DNA of 64,000 nucleotides from Pigmentiphaga sp. GTDB taxonomy: Bacteria > Pseudomonadota > Gammaproteobacteria > Burkholderiales > Burkholderiaceae_B. The position numbers and the translations under genes are program-made. The notes below the pieces were generated by a model. It was not told the DNA's origin. It did no database searches and was given only the letters and a program-made list of their open reading frames with translations. Where the stretch lies: contig JALOAI010000017.1 of NCBI GenBank assembly GCA_023228945.1, positions 72,607 to 136,606 of the forward strand, read 5' to 3'. Position 1 is the stretch's first letter, and every line of letters starts with the position of its first letter. Shown here piece after piece: positions 8,053 to 16,496 of this stretch.

Positions 8053-8958
8053 TCAGACTTCCGTCAATTGCTCGGCGATAGCCGAAATCGCGCCACCCGC
8101 CAGGCTGTCCATATCGGTGGCGCGGCGGTAGATCAGACCGCTTTGAAAGCGCCAGAGCTCGCCCGGCACCGCCAACGGGCGCAGGTTCAGTTGGGCCGCG
8201 CGCCCCAGCAACTGCGACGACACGCTGGCGATACAGGAGCCCGCCATCAAGAGCGAAAACAAGGTTTCCAGCGAGCTCGCCTCGATCGCCACGCCCGGCG
8301 ATTGCAGGCCATTGCGGATGAAGAATTTCTCGAGCCGATCCAGCCCGGCGTAGTCCTTGTCCAGCCCGACCAAAGGGAACTCGAGCAGACGCGCGGGCGG
8401 CACGTGCGAGAGCTGCCCCAGGGGGTGCGACTCATGGGCCATCATGAGATGCACGGTATCGAACAAATGGCGCTTGAGCAGTTCCGGGTGATCGGGGAAA
8501 TCCAGCGCCGAGCAGACGACATCCAATTCGCCCTTGAGCAGTTGGGGAATCAAGGTATCGAGCACGCCCGATACGATGCGCACATGCATCTTCGAGCGCT
8601 TCGCGACCAACTGCGTCACCGCCTCAGGTATACCGTACGCCGACCATAGCGGGCCGATACCGATGGTAATCGAGCCGGCGCCGCCTTCGCGCAATACGCG
8701 CAGCTCTTCGCGGGCCTGCCGCGACTCCAGGTCGATCAAGCGAGCACGGCGACCCAGTGCGATGCCGTACGAGGTGGGCACCATGCCGGTTGGAGTGCGG
8801 GTGAACAAGGGTACGCCAAGCTCCTCCTCCAGCCGCCGCAGGCTTTTGGATAACGCCGGCTGGGTCAGGAACAAGGCTTCGGCCGCGGTGGTGAGCTTGC
8901 GATGCTCCAGCACCGCCAGAAAACATCGCAGCAAATTGGTGTCCAGCATTGCTCTCAT
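8053..8958 (-). CDS. LysR family transcriptional regulator
   Basis: A 301-residue LysR-type regulator. The N-terminal winged HTH covers roughly residues 4-63 (NLLRCFLAVLEHRKLTTAAE, then LTQPALSKSLRRLEEELG and LFTRTPTGM), followed by an effector-binding domain with ITIGIGPLWSAYGIP and a C-terminal LAVPGELWRFQSGLIYR. The ATG at 8958 is used; an ATG at 8949 is equally possible. It sits between the cyclase operon and the sulfatase, all on the minus strand, and is a candidate regulator of either. LysR proteins usually bind T-N11-A dyads near target promoters; such a motif occurs in the shared block at 11785-11851 and 14514-14580. Confidence 0.88.
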   Translation of the reverse strand: MRAMLDTNLLRCFLAVLEHRKLTTAAEALFLTQPALSKSLRRLEEELGVPLFTRTPTGMVPTSYGIALGRRARLIDLESRQAREELRVLREGGAGSITIGIGPLWSAYGIPEAVTQLVAKRSKMHVRIVSGVLDTLIPQLLKGELDVVCSALDFPDHPELLKRHLFDTVHLMMAHESHPLGQLSHVPPARLLEFPLVGLDKDYAGLDRLEKFFIRNGLQSPGVAIEASSLETLFSLLMAGSCIASVSSQLLGRAAQLNLRPLAVPGELWRFQSGLIYRRATDMDSLAGGAISAIAEQLTEV

Positions 8959-9052
8959 GTGCCATACCCCGGCTAGCCGTCGTTGGCCCAAGGATACCGC
9001 ACCCCATCCTCCGTGCCCTGACCCCTCGCCCCGCCTCATCCGAATGACGAGA

Positions 9053-9091
9053 CCAGGCATGCGGCCCTCCTTGCGGAAGGCTCATGCCTGG
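9053..9091. terminator. Nested inverted repeat after the sulfatase gene
   Basis: CCAGGCATG at 9053-9061 pairs with CATGCCTGG at 9083-9091, and the loop contains a second stem CCTT/AAGG. It lies between the sulfatase stop (9141) and the LysR gene. There is no T-run, so termination is plausible but not certain. Confidence 0.45.
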
Positions 9092-9140
9092 CCGGCGCCG
9101 GAGCCCGCCAGCCTGGGCTCCACCTCTGCGGGTGCGGGGG

Positions 9141-10733
9141 CTACTCTGCGGCGCCGGGCTCCAGCACGACGCCGACCTCTTGAGCGTAGGCGTGCCATGC
9201 CGCCACCAGCTCGCGCAGCGTGCCGGACTCTTGCTCGGCAAGATCCCGGGTTTCTCCGGGATCGCTCGCGGTATGGAACAACTGCCATTGTCGAACGGGG
9301 ATCTCCGCCGCGATCTTGCGGACGCCGGGGGGCAGATAGACGGCCTTCCAGGGCCCGCGGCGAATCGCACGGCCGTAGGCGAGCTCCCATGCCATCGCGT
9401 GCGCATCGCCATGCAACTCGTGGGCGGTACCGTTCAGCAAGCCGGCCGCGGAACGCCCCCGCATGGCAATCCTGCCGGGGGGCGGCGCGGAATCAATGTT
9501 GGCCCATTCCAGCAGCGTGGGTGCCAGATCCATGACATGGAGGAAGGCGGGGTTCTCGGTACGCTGCTGGATGCCGGGCCCGCAGGCCAGGGCGCAGGTG
9601 CGGATGCCACCCTCGGTGGTATAGCGCTTGAACAAGGAGAATGGCGCGGCCTGGGCTTGCGCCCAGGAGGGCCCTATCGACACATAGCTGTTGGCTTCGC
9701 CGAGGTTGGCCAGGCGATTATCGGCATGGGCCTGGATCCAATCGCGCCAACCGGGCAGCTCTTCACGCAGCGTACCGGAAGGCCCGTTGTCGGAGAGGAA
9801 AACGATGGTCGTGTCGGCGAGCCTGCCGGTACGCTCCAAGGCGGCCAGCACGCGGCCAATGGCGGCATCCATGGCTTCCACCATGGCGGCGTAGATTTCC
9901 ATCTTGCGGCTTTCGAGCCGGCGATCGGCCTCGGGCAGATCCTCCCAGGGCGTCAGGCCGCGGATCTCGGCCGGCACGGCCTCGGCCGTGGACAGGCCCA
10001 GGCCGCGCATACGCTCGAGCCGGCTGGCGCGCAGCGCCGCTGGCCCCGCATCGTAGCGGCCGCGATAACGATCCACCAGATGGCGCGGCGCCTGCAAAGG
10101 GCAATGCGGCGCGGTAAAGGCCAGATAACCGAACCATGGCCGGGTGTCGTCCCGCGCCTCGTCGATGAAGCCGATCATTTCATCGGCAAAGACATCGGAC
10201 GAATAGCCTCCCACGGGATAATCGATGGCTTGCCCATTGCGGCGATACTGCGAAACCCCGTGAAAGCCGGCGTTCTCGGCCGTTTGATCGTGGCCGAAAT
10301 GATTGTGCTCACCTTGCAGGAGGGCAAACGAACGCTCGAACCCCGCCCTATCCGGTGGCGACTCGCCACCCACGCCCAGATGCCATTTGCCGGACATCGC
10401 CGTGAGGTAGCCGCCGGCCCGCAAACGCTGCGCCACCGTGGCCGCGCGGCCGTTGAGATAGCCCTCGTAGCCGGGCTTACCCTGCTGTTCGGGCGTCATC
10501 AACTCCACCAGATTGCCCAGACCAACTTCGTGATGGTCACAGCCGGTCATCAGCATCGCCCGGGTGGTGGAGCACACGGGCGAGGCGTGGAAATTGCTCC
10601 AGCGCTGGCCCCGGGCAACGAGCGCATCGAGATGAGGCGTGTCGATCTCGCCGCCGAAAGCGCCGAGATCCGACCAGCCCAGATCATCGGCGACGATCAG
10701 CAATAGATTGGGAGTGCGTTCAGAATGCGGCAT
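9141..10733 (-). CDS. Arylsulfatase-like sulfatase
   Basis: A 530-residue type I sulfatase hydrolysing a sulfate ester. Metal-binding residues are in LLLIVADDLGWSDLGAFGGE at the N-terminus, and the C-terminal half has TTIVFLSDNGPSG. The formylglycine site reads CSTTRAMLMTG near residue 53; the usual C-x-P-x-R has Thr in place of Pro. SGKWHLG near residue 115 is also typical. No signal peptide is seen, so the enzyme is probably cytoplasmic. It begins 3 nt after the Bug gene stop, so substrate capture and desulfation appear coupled. Length is typical for the family. The substrate is unknown. Confidence 0.9.
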   Translation of the reverse strand: MPHSERTPNLLLIVADDLGWSDLGAFGGEIDTPHLDALVARGQRWSNFHASPVCSTTRAMLMTGCDHHEVGLGNLVELMTPEQQGKPGYEGYLNGRAATVAQRLRAGGYLTAMSGKWHLGVGGESPPDRAGFERSFALLQGEHNHFGHDQTAENAGFHGVSQYRRNGQAIDYPVGGYSSDVFADEMIGFIDEARDDTRPWFGYLAFTAPHCPLQAPRHLVDRYRGRYDAGPAALRASRLERMRGLGLSTAEAVPAEIRGLTPWEDLPEADRRLESRKMEIYAAMVEAMDAAIGRVLAALERTGRLADTTIVFLSDNGPSGTLREELPGWRDWIQAHADNRLANLGEANSYVSIGPSWAQAQAAPFSLFKRYTTEGGIRTCALACGPGIQQRTENPAFLHVMDLAPTLLEWANIDSAPPPGRIAMRGRSAAGLLNGTAHELHGDAHAMAWELAYGRAIRRGPWKAVYLPPGVRKIAAEIPVRQWQLFHTASDPGETRDLAEQESGTLRELVAAWHAYAQEVGVVLEPGAAE

Positions 10734-10736
10734 GGC

Positions 10737-11729
10737 CTAACGTTGTTCCTCCTGCTTGAGTTCGGTCACGATTTCCGCCCAGGCGTCAGCGCTTTCTTGT
10801 AGCACGGCAGCAAACTCGGCGGGTGTGCTGCTGACCGGTATGGTGCCGACATCGCCGTAGGCTTTTGCCACTTCGGGCGATTCGACCACCGCCTTGAGCT
10901 CTTGATTCAGACGCTGCACAATGGCGGGCGGCGTGCCGGCCGGAACCAGAACCCCCAGCGAATCCGCCATATCGAAGCCGGTAATCCCAAGCTCCCGCAA
11001 AGCGGGCAGATCGGGCAACAAAGGATGGCGATCATGGGTACTCACGGCGAGCGGCCGCATACGGTCGCCACCCATGTTGCTGCGCACCTGGCCAAAGCCG
11101 ACGAACATGAGATCGACTTCGCCGCCCATGAGCCCCTGCACCGCGGGGGCCGCGCCTTTGTAGGGCACATGGAGAATGTCCATATCGAAGTGCTGCTTCA
11201 AAAGCTCCATCAAAAGATGGTTGATGGTACCTGCCCCGAATGACGCATAGCTCAGGCGATCCGGATTCTTCTTCGCGTACTCCACCAGCTCGGCCAGGCT
11301 CGAGACCGGCAGCTTGCCGGGATTCACGACCAGGAAGAACGGCACCCTGGCCATGAGCCCGATTGGTGACAAGTCTTTCTGCGCGTCGAAGTTTTCGGTG
11401 CCCAGCATGAGCGGGCCGGAGATCAGCATGTCCGGGTTGCCGGTGAGCAGGGTGTAGCCGTCGGGAGCGCTACGCACGACCGCCTGCACGCCGATGGTGC
11501 CGGACGCGCCGGGGCGATTTTCGATGACGATGGGCTGGCCCAGCCGCTTGGACAATTCGTTTGCGACGACCCGCGTGGAAAAGTCGACGCCACCGCCCGG
11601 CGGCAGCGGCACGATCCAGCGAATGGCTTTATCGGGATAGTCGGTGTCTGCCAGGGCCGGGCCGCTTCCCAACAACGCGCCCACGACCAGGGCCATCGCG
11701 GCCCAGGGACTCCCAAGAATGTTGTGCAC
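10737..11729 (-). CDS. Bug family receptor paired with sulfatase
   Basis: A periplasmic binding protein of the Bug/TctC family with signal peptide ending GSGPALA, then YPDKAIRWIVPLPPGGGVDFS, IVIENRPGASGTIG and APDGYTLL. GAGGAG abuts the ATG at 11738 with no spacer, whereas a GTG at 11729 lies 9 nt from it, so GTG is the more likely start (330 residues; 333 from the ATG). It is the first gene of a two-gene operon with the sulfatase. A conserved promoter block lies at 11785-11851. The likely ligand is a sulfate ester or related anion, by inference from its partner. Confidence 0.9.
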   Translation of the reverse strand: MHNILGSPWAAMALVVGALLGSGPALADTDYPDKAIRWIVPLPPGGGVDFSTRVVANELSKRLGQPIVIENRPGASGTIGVQAVVRSAPDGYTLLTGNPDMLISGPLMLGTENFDAQKDLSPIGLMARVPFFLVVNPGKLPVSSLAELVEYAKKNPDRLSYASFGAGTINHLLMELLKQHFDMDILHVPYKGAAPAVQGLMGGEVDLMFVGFGQVRSNMGGDRMRPLAVSTHDRHPLLPDLPALRELGITGFDMADSLGVLVPAGTPPAIVQRLNQELKAVVESPEVAKAYGDVGTIPVSSTPAEFAAVLQESADAWAEIVTELKQEEQR

Positions 11730-11784
11730 GAAAATCATCTCCTCAATTCCAGGTTACGAAACACCCTCAGGTGTCATCCTGAAT

Positions 11785-11851
11785 CGAGTATGCCCATGCA
11801 ACAGTCTTAAAGAAATTGAAAATCCGTCACCGGGCTATAACCGTGGGGAAA
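11785..11851 (-). promoter_or_regulatory. Shared promoter/operator block, copy 1 (Bug-sulfatase operon)
   Basis: On the plus strand the block reads CGAGTATG, 22 bp, ATTGAAAA, 4 bp, TCACCGGGCTATAACCG, and TGGGGAAA. The same elements with the same spacing occur at 14514-14580. Read on the minus strand the last element before the gene is CATACT, a plausible -10 about 55 nt before the Bug start. TCACCGGGCNATA contains a T-N11-A pattern expected for a LysR site. Confidence 0.6.
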
Positions 11852-11866
11852 GACGCCGGGCCGTGC

Positions 11867-13324
11867 TCAACCCATGGGTACGATCGCTTCGGCGTAGTCG
11901 TAAAGCGCTCCCAGGATGGCCTCTCCCCGCTCGTCGTCGATTTGCTCCGAGAGCGCATCGATGCGCTCGAACATTCCTTCGGCGGTGAGCGCGCCACCGG
12001 CGCCGCCCAGCAGGCGTGCGGCCCGGTGGGCCTCCCAGCGCTCGGCCTCGGCTTCGGTGAGCGTGTCGGGAAAATTGCGTGCCCGATAGCGGAACAAAAG
12101 CTCGTCCAGGCGGGAATCATCAAAGCCCGTGCGAGCATCCACGAGCTCCGTCGCGGCCAGCATGCGCAAACGCTGCAGGCGGCGACGATCGTCGTTGCCG
12201 ATGAAACCGCCGTAGAGGTCTTCGTCCACATCGGGCGCCGGTGCCGTGGGCCGCTGAAACACACTCGCCCAGATTGCGCTCATATCCGGCAGATCACGCG
12301 CCACGGTCGCGTGGCGCAGGGCGGTGGCCATGTCGATGCCCCAGCGTTCGGCCATGGCCGGCGTCAGGGTCTTGAGATTACCCACCACCATGGGCGATTT
12401 GTTGAGATGCACCGACTTGATGGGCAGGCGGCTCAAGCCAGCGGCAAGATCCTCGGTTCTGGTGAACAGGCGTTCCCGAATGGCGTCGGCGTCGAGAGCC
12501 GCGAGCTCGGAGGGATCGTGCGTCAGATCCCAGGCGATCAGCTCGTTTTTATTGACGGGGTGGCTGGCCAGCGGCCACATCACCGCCAGGCAGCCGCGCT
12601 CGGCGGGGAACATACCGGCGACGTGCAAGAACGGTTTGGCCTCGGCCTGGCTGGCCGGCAAGCCCAGCTCGCTTGCCACGCGCTCCTTGCGGCGCAAGGC
12701 CAGGGCGAAGTCGAACAGCCGCGGCTGGCGCTGCCGGATCAGTCGCGCCAGGGCAATCGTGGCGCGCACGTCCGACAGTGCCTCGTGCGCGGCTTCGTGC
12801 GCCAGCCCGTTTGCCGCGCTCAGGTGCTCGAGCTTGAAGCTGGGCCTGCCACGCAGTTCACCCTCGGTATGTTTCGGCCATTCGATGCCATCGGGCCGCA
12901 AGGCGTAGGTCAGGCGCACGACGTCGAGCAGATCCCAGCGGCCGCAGTCGTTCTGCCATTCGCGGGCATAAGGATCGATGAGGTTGCGCCAGAACAGAAA
13001 GCGCGTGACTTCGTCGTCGAAGCGAATCGTGTTGTAGCCCACCCCGATGGTGCCGGACCTCGCCAGCTCGGCTTCGATGCGCGCGGCAAACTCGTGCTCC
13101 GGCACGCCGCGCTCCAAACACAGCTGCGGCGTGATACCGGTGATCAGGCAAGCCTCGGGCTCGGGCAGATAGTCGTTGGCCGGCCGACAATACAGCATCA
13201 CGGGTTCGCCGATCTCGTTGAGATCGGTGTCGGTGCGAATGCCGGCGAACTGCGCCGGCCGGTCTCGCCGGGGCCGGGCGCCAAAGGTTTCGTAATCGTG
13301 CCAAAAGAAAGTGTGGGAAGTCAT
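11867..13324 (-). CDS. sbcB: Exodeoxyribonuclease I
   Basis: Exonuclease I degrades single-stranded DNA 3' to 5' and acts in recombination and mismatch repair. The 485-residue protein opens with FFWHDYETFGARPRRDRPAQFAGIRTD, which holds the DxE catalytic pair of the DnaQ-like exonuclease fold. It continues with GVGYNTIRFDDEVTR, FWRNLIDPYAREW, and a C-terminal region typical of ExoI (LNKSPMVV, LLFRYRARNFPDTL). Length matches the family. It stands alone on the minus strand between the Bug/sulfatase operon and the Rieske gene. Confidence 0.94.
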   Translation of the reverse strand: MTSHTFFWHDYETFGARPRRDRPAQFAGIRTDTDLNEIGEPVMLYCRPANDYLPEPEACLITGITPQLCLERGVPEHEFAARIEAELARSGTIGVGYNTIRFDDEVTRFLFWRNLIDPYAREWQNDCGRWDLLDVVRLTYALRPDGIEWPKHTEGELRGRPSFKLEHLSAANGLAHEAAHEALSDVRATIALARLIRQRQPRLFDFALALRRKERVASELGLPASQAEAKPFLHVAGMFPAERGCLAVMWPLASHPVNKNELIAWDLTHDPSELAALDADAIRERLFTRTEDLAAGLSRLPIKSVHLNKSPMVVGNLKTLTPAMAERWGIDMATALRHATVARDLPDMSAIWASVFQRPTAPAPDVDEDLYGGFIGNDDRRRLQRLRMLAATELVDARTGFDDSRLDELLFRYRARNFPDTLTEAEAERWEAHRAARLLGGAGGALTAEGMFERIDALSEQIDDERGEAILGALYDYAEAIVPMG

Positions 13325-13400
13325 GCCGTGCGATCGAACGTTGGGCCGCCTCCGGGCACTCGCTACCCGGAAGAATGGCTGTCGACTTTACCCACGGCGC

Positions 13401-14456
13401 TCAGGACGCGCAAGCGGCCTCGTCTTTCAGCAAACGCTCGAGTACCCGGCGATAGCGCACGGCGCCGCCATCCACTTCAAGGAGGACCGGCGTCACGTTC
13501 TCTTCGCCCACATGATCGATGGCACGCTGCTGCGCTTCGATCATGGGCTCATCTTCAGTGGTGAAGGCCTGCCGGCGAAGACGGGAGAGCTGCTCCATGA
13601 TCTCGAGGCGCAGCGGCTCGGGGAACGGAACGGGATTCATCCTGACGGCGGCGAAATGGTAGATCGTCTTGCGCCGGCTGACCGGCGTGAGCAGATGAAA
13701 GCCGAGCAAGGTCGTGCCCTCGGCCTGGCCTGCGCCAGGGCGGGTGACACCGGCATCGTTGACCAGCACCGACGGCGCATGCCAGGTCATGGCCGCCCAA
13801 TGATCCACCAAAGCGCCATCGCGATGAAACATCAGATCGTGCAGGCCCGGCGGCGGCACCGCCGGCATCCAGCGCGACACGGTGACGGTATTTCCCGACT
13901 GCTGGACGGCGATCTCCGCCGCGGCGGTGGTCTGCGGGTTGCCGAGCACACCTTTGTGCAGGTAAGCGGTGTGTGAAAGATCCAGGAGGTTATCGACCAC
14001 CAATTGATAATGGACGTCCATTTCCAGCCGATCGCGAAGCGTAACGTGCTCCTGCGGCGAGTTGTCGAGCGCCGACAGATCGGGGATTTCGGCGGGGTCG
14101 GCCGGACGATCGCCAAGCCACACCCAGATAAGCGTGTGCTTTTCACAGACCGGATAGGGGCGGACCCTGGCGCCGGCCGGGATGATGCCTTTGCCGTGGG
14201 GATTCAGCACGCAACTGCCCGAACCGTCGAAGCGCAGACCATGGTAGCCGCATTCGATCGTTCCGTCGGCGCACACCGAACCCAGGTGCAGCGGCGCACT
14301 GCGATGCGGGCAGCGATTCTCCAGCGCCGCCACGCCGCCGCCGGCGGTGCGAAACACAACGATTGCCTGGTCCAGGATGGTGATGTCCCTGGGCTCCCCT
14401 TCTTTCAGATTCTCCGCCCACATGGCCACATACCAGGCGTTCTTCAAGAAACCCAT
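13401..14456 (-). CDS. Rieske oxygenase, VanA-like
   Basis: A 351-residue aromatic-ring oxygenase resembling vanillate O-demethylase oxygenase. The Rieske 2Fe-2S ligands are CPHRSAPLH and CGYHGLRF, 17 residues apart, near residues 45-70. The mononuclear iron site is in NLLDLSHTAYLHKG near residue 160. The ATG at 14456 follows a GGAAGAGGAG ribosome site; longer starts lack one. It is transcribed divergently from the GntP permease, with the shared promoter block in between. No reductase gene adjoins it, so electrons would come from a reductase elsewhere, for example the one at 51451-52380. The substrate is probably a methoxylated or hydroxylated aromatic acid. Confidence 0.88.
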   Translation of the reverse strand: MGFLKNAWYVAMWAENLKEGEPRDITILDQAIVVFRTAGGGVAALENRCPHRSAPLHLGSVCADGTIECGYHGLRFDGSGSCVLNPHGKGIIPAGARVRPYPVCEKHTLIWVWLGDRPADPAEIPDLSALDNSPQEHVTLRDRLEMDVHYQLVVDNLLDLSHTAYLHKGVLGNPQTTAAAEIAVQQSGNTVTVSRWMPAVPPPGLHDLMFHRDGALVDHWAAMTWHAPSVLVNDAGVTRPGAGQAEGTTLLGFHLLTPVSRRKTIYHFAAVRMNPVPFPEPLRLEIMEQLSRLRRQAFTTEDEPMIEAQQRAIDHVGEENVTPVLLEVDGGAVRYRRVLERLLKDEAACAS

Positions 14457-14505
14457 GCCAAGACTCCTCTTCCGGACCGGCCTTTCCGGCCAATCGATTA
14501 TCGGG

Positions 14506-14520
14506 ATACTCGTCGAGTAT
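14506..14520. promoter_or_regulatory. Perfect 15-bp palindrome at the Rieske promoter
   Basis: ATACTCG-T-CGAGTAT is a perfect dyad overlapping the expected -10/start region of the Rieske gene. The right half is shared with the copy at 11785, but the left half is not. Confidence 0.55.
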
Positions 14521-14580
14521 GGTGTGGGCCGCCGCAAAAGGACATTGAAAAAACATCACCGGGCCATAACCGGAGGGAAA
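14514..14580. promoter_or_regulatory. Shared promoter/operator block, copy 2 (Rieske/GntP divergent)
   Basis: CGAGTATG, 22 bp, ATTGAAAA, 4 bp, TCACCGGGCCATAACCG, and GAGGGAAA. The block aligns without gaps to 11785-11851. It lies 58 nt upstream of the Rieske ATG (minus) and 84 nt upstream of the GntP ATG (plus), so one bound regulator could control both directions. Confidence 0.62.
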
Positions 14581-14663
14581 CCATTACGCGCTTCGGGTAG
14601 ACTCCGCCTCGTCCGTGGCCCCGCCGTCGGCGCGCGTCTTTTCCGCTTACTTTCAGGATTCCC

Positions 14664-16073
14664 ATGGCAAGCATGCTGGCAATCATCGTTTCCCTGCTGC
14701 TCTTGATGTACCTGGCCTACCGCGGCATCACGGTGCTGCTGCTGGCCCCGCTCATGGCGGGCCTCGCGGTGCTGCTGTCGGGCGAGATCGGGCTGTTTCT
14801 GCCGATCTATACCGAGACTTTCATGCCGGCGCTGGGCGGCTATGTGATCCAGTTCCTGCCCATCTTTCTGCTTGGCGCTTTGTTCGGTCAATTGATGGCC
14901 GACTCGGGCGCGGCATCCACGCTATCGCGCTGGATCGTCGACAAGCTGGGCGAGAAACAAGCCATCGTCACCGTGGTGCTGGCCTGCGGCCTGCTCACCT
15001 ATGGCGGGGTGTCGTTGTTCGTCGTGGCCTTCGCCATCTATCCGATCGCGCGCAACCTGTTCCGTGCCGCCGATATCCCCAAGAGCCTGGTGCCCGCCAC
15101 GATTGCGCTGGGCTCGTTCACCTTCACCATGACCGCCCTACCCGGCTCGCCGGCCATCCAGAACGCCATCCCCATTCCCTATTACGGCACCAACGTGTTT
15201 GCCGCTCCAGGACTGGGCATCATCGCCGGCCTGATCATGTTCGGCTTTGGCATTTGGTGGCTGAAAGGGCGGGCAGCCAAGGCGCGGCAGGCCGGCGAAG
15301 GTTATGGGCATCACCCCGAAGACCAAGACATCCTCGAAGGCCAGGACACGCCCACCGCCGACGAGCCGCCACCCATGCCCCTGGCGCTGGCCCTGCTGCC
15401 GCTATTGCTGGTGGTGGGCGTCAATGCCCTTTTCACCTATGGCGTGTTTCCCCGCGCGGATATGACGGCGATCACCGATCGCTACTCCGAACTCGATCCG
15501 TCGCGACTGACCGGCCTGTGGGCGCTGATCATCGCCCTGGCGGTGGCCTGCACCACGCTGGTGGTGTCGCGCCTGGGGCATTGGCGGCACCTGCGCGAGA
15601 CCGTGAACAAGGGCGTATTCGGCTTCATGCTGCCGCTGTTCAACACCGCCTCGGAGGTGGGGTACGGCGCGGTGATCGCCAGCCTCGCGGGCTTTACGCT
15701 GATCCGCAACGCCGTCCTCAACGTCACGCCCGGCAACCCGCTGGTGTCGGAGGCCATCGCCATGGGCACGCTGGCCGGTATCACCGGGTCGTCGTCGGGC
15801 GGCTTGAGCATTGCCCTGCAAACCCTGGGCGAAGACTACCTGCGCATGGCCGAGGCCGCCGGCATCAGCCCCGACCTGCTGCACCGCGTCGCGGTGCTGG
15901 CCGCCGGCAGCTTCGATACCCTGCCCCACTGCGGCGCCATCATCACCTTGCTGGCGATCTGCAAGCTCAACCATCGCCAGTCGTATCTCAACATTGCTGC
16001 GGTGACCATGGGCGGCCCGCTGCTGGCGCTGGCTGTGGTCATCGCCCTGGGTACGATGTTCGGCAATTTTTGA
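14664..16073 (+). CDS. GntP family permease
   Basis: A 469-residue inner-membrane permease of the GntP (gluconate:H+ symporter) family, with about twelve hydrophobic segments. Recognisable parts are LLLMYLAYRGITVLLLAPLMAG, LGALFGQLMADSG near residue 75, TYGGVSLFVVAFAIYPIA, FTFTMTALPGSPAIQNAIP, and LTYGGV/GSSSGGLSIAL near residue 370. A polar loop around residues 205-235 is typical. Divergent transcription from a Rieske oxygenase and a shared promoter block suggest that it imports or exports an organic acid of that pathway; gluconate itself is not implied. Confidence 0.87.
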   Translation: MASMLAIIVSLLLLMYLAYRGITVLLLAPLMAGLAVLLSGEIGLFLPIYTETFMPALGGYVIQFLPIFLLGALFGQLMADSGAASTLSRWIVDKLGEKQAIVTVVLACGLLTYGGVSLFVVAFAIYPIARNLFRAADIPKSLVPATIALGSFTFTMTALPGSPAIQNAIPIPYYGTNVFAAPGLGIIAGLIMFGFGIWWLKGRAAKARQAGEGYGHHPEDQDILEGQDTPTADEPPPMPLALALLPLLLVVGVNALFTYGVFPRADMTAITDRYSELDPSRLTGLWALIIALAVACTTLVVSRLGHWRHLRETVNKGVFGFMLPLFNTASEVGYGAVIASLAGFTLIRNAVLNVTPGNPLVSEAIAMGTLAGITGSSSGGLSIALQTLGEDYLRMAEAAGISPDLLHRVAVLAAGSFDTLPHCGAIITLLAICKLNHRQSYLNIAAVTMGGPLLALAVVIALGTMFGNF

Positions 16074-16115
16074 CCCCGCCCTGAAGGACGGGGCTTGCGC
16101 TTGGGCGCGTGGTCA
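16074..16115 (-). repeat. HEARO/omega-RNA-like repeat, truncated copy E1
   Basis: On the minus strand GTGA is followed by CCACGCGCCCAAGCGCAAG and a hairpin with CCGTCC/GGGCGGGG arms, then the copy stops at the GntP stop codon. It matches the first 40 nt of copies E3 and E5. The hairpin may also act as the GntP terminator. Confidence 0.5.
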
Positions 16116-16254
16116 CTGAAGGCGGGCTGCTTTTTACTGCCGTCAAACGATAAATCCGCTGGATCCCCATGAAGCGAATCATGCGATCTTTGATGGTTTA
16201 CCACATTTGTAGCAATCTGCTTGCGTGACGTGTTTTATCTGTTCGGAGGACACC

Positions 16255-16485
16255 ATGGGCACATCGACATCCATTCGCATCGACCAGACCTTGTACGATC
16301 AGGCGCGCTCCGAAGCCGCGAGCGAGCACCGCACTATTGCCGGCCAGATCGAGTACTGGGCCAAGGTCGGTCGCGCCGCGCTGGACAATCCCGACCTGCC
16401 GGTAAGCTTCATCGCCGAATCGCTGGCCTCGCTGGCCGAACCTCGCCGTGATGCCACGCCCTTTGTGCCGCGCTCGGCGCGTTGA
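16255..16485 (+). CDS. ParD-like antitoxin
   Basis: A 76-residue protein with the ribbon-helix-helix-like start STSIRIDQTLYDQARSEAASEHRTIAGQIEYWAKVGRAALDNPDLP, matching the ParD-like antitoxin family (Pfam PF11903). It would bind DNA and neutralise the toxin encoded next. The ATG at 16255 follows GGAGG by 6 nt. The toxin gene starts 11 nt after its stop, the usual antitoxin-first order. Such pairs are usually autoregulated through the antitoxin; no operator is obvious. It sits 140 nt from repeat E1. Confidence 0.82.
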   Translation: MGTSTSIRIDQTLYDQARSEAASEHRTIAGQIEYWAKVGRAALDNPDLPVSFIAESLASLAEPRRDATPFVPRSAR

Positions 16486-16496
16486 GCTGACTGTGC

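Noticed and set aside
9084..10706. A 540-codon plus-strand open frame opposite the sulfatase
   Set aside because: Antisense shadow; the minus-strand frame has a complete sulfatase domain.
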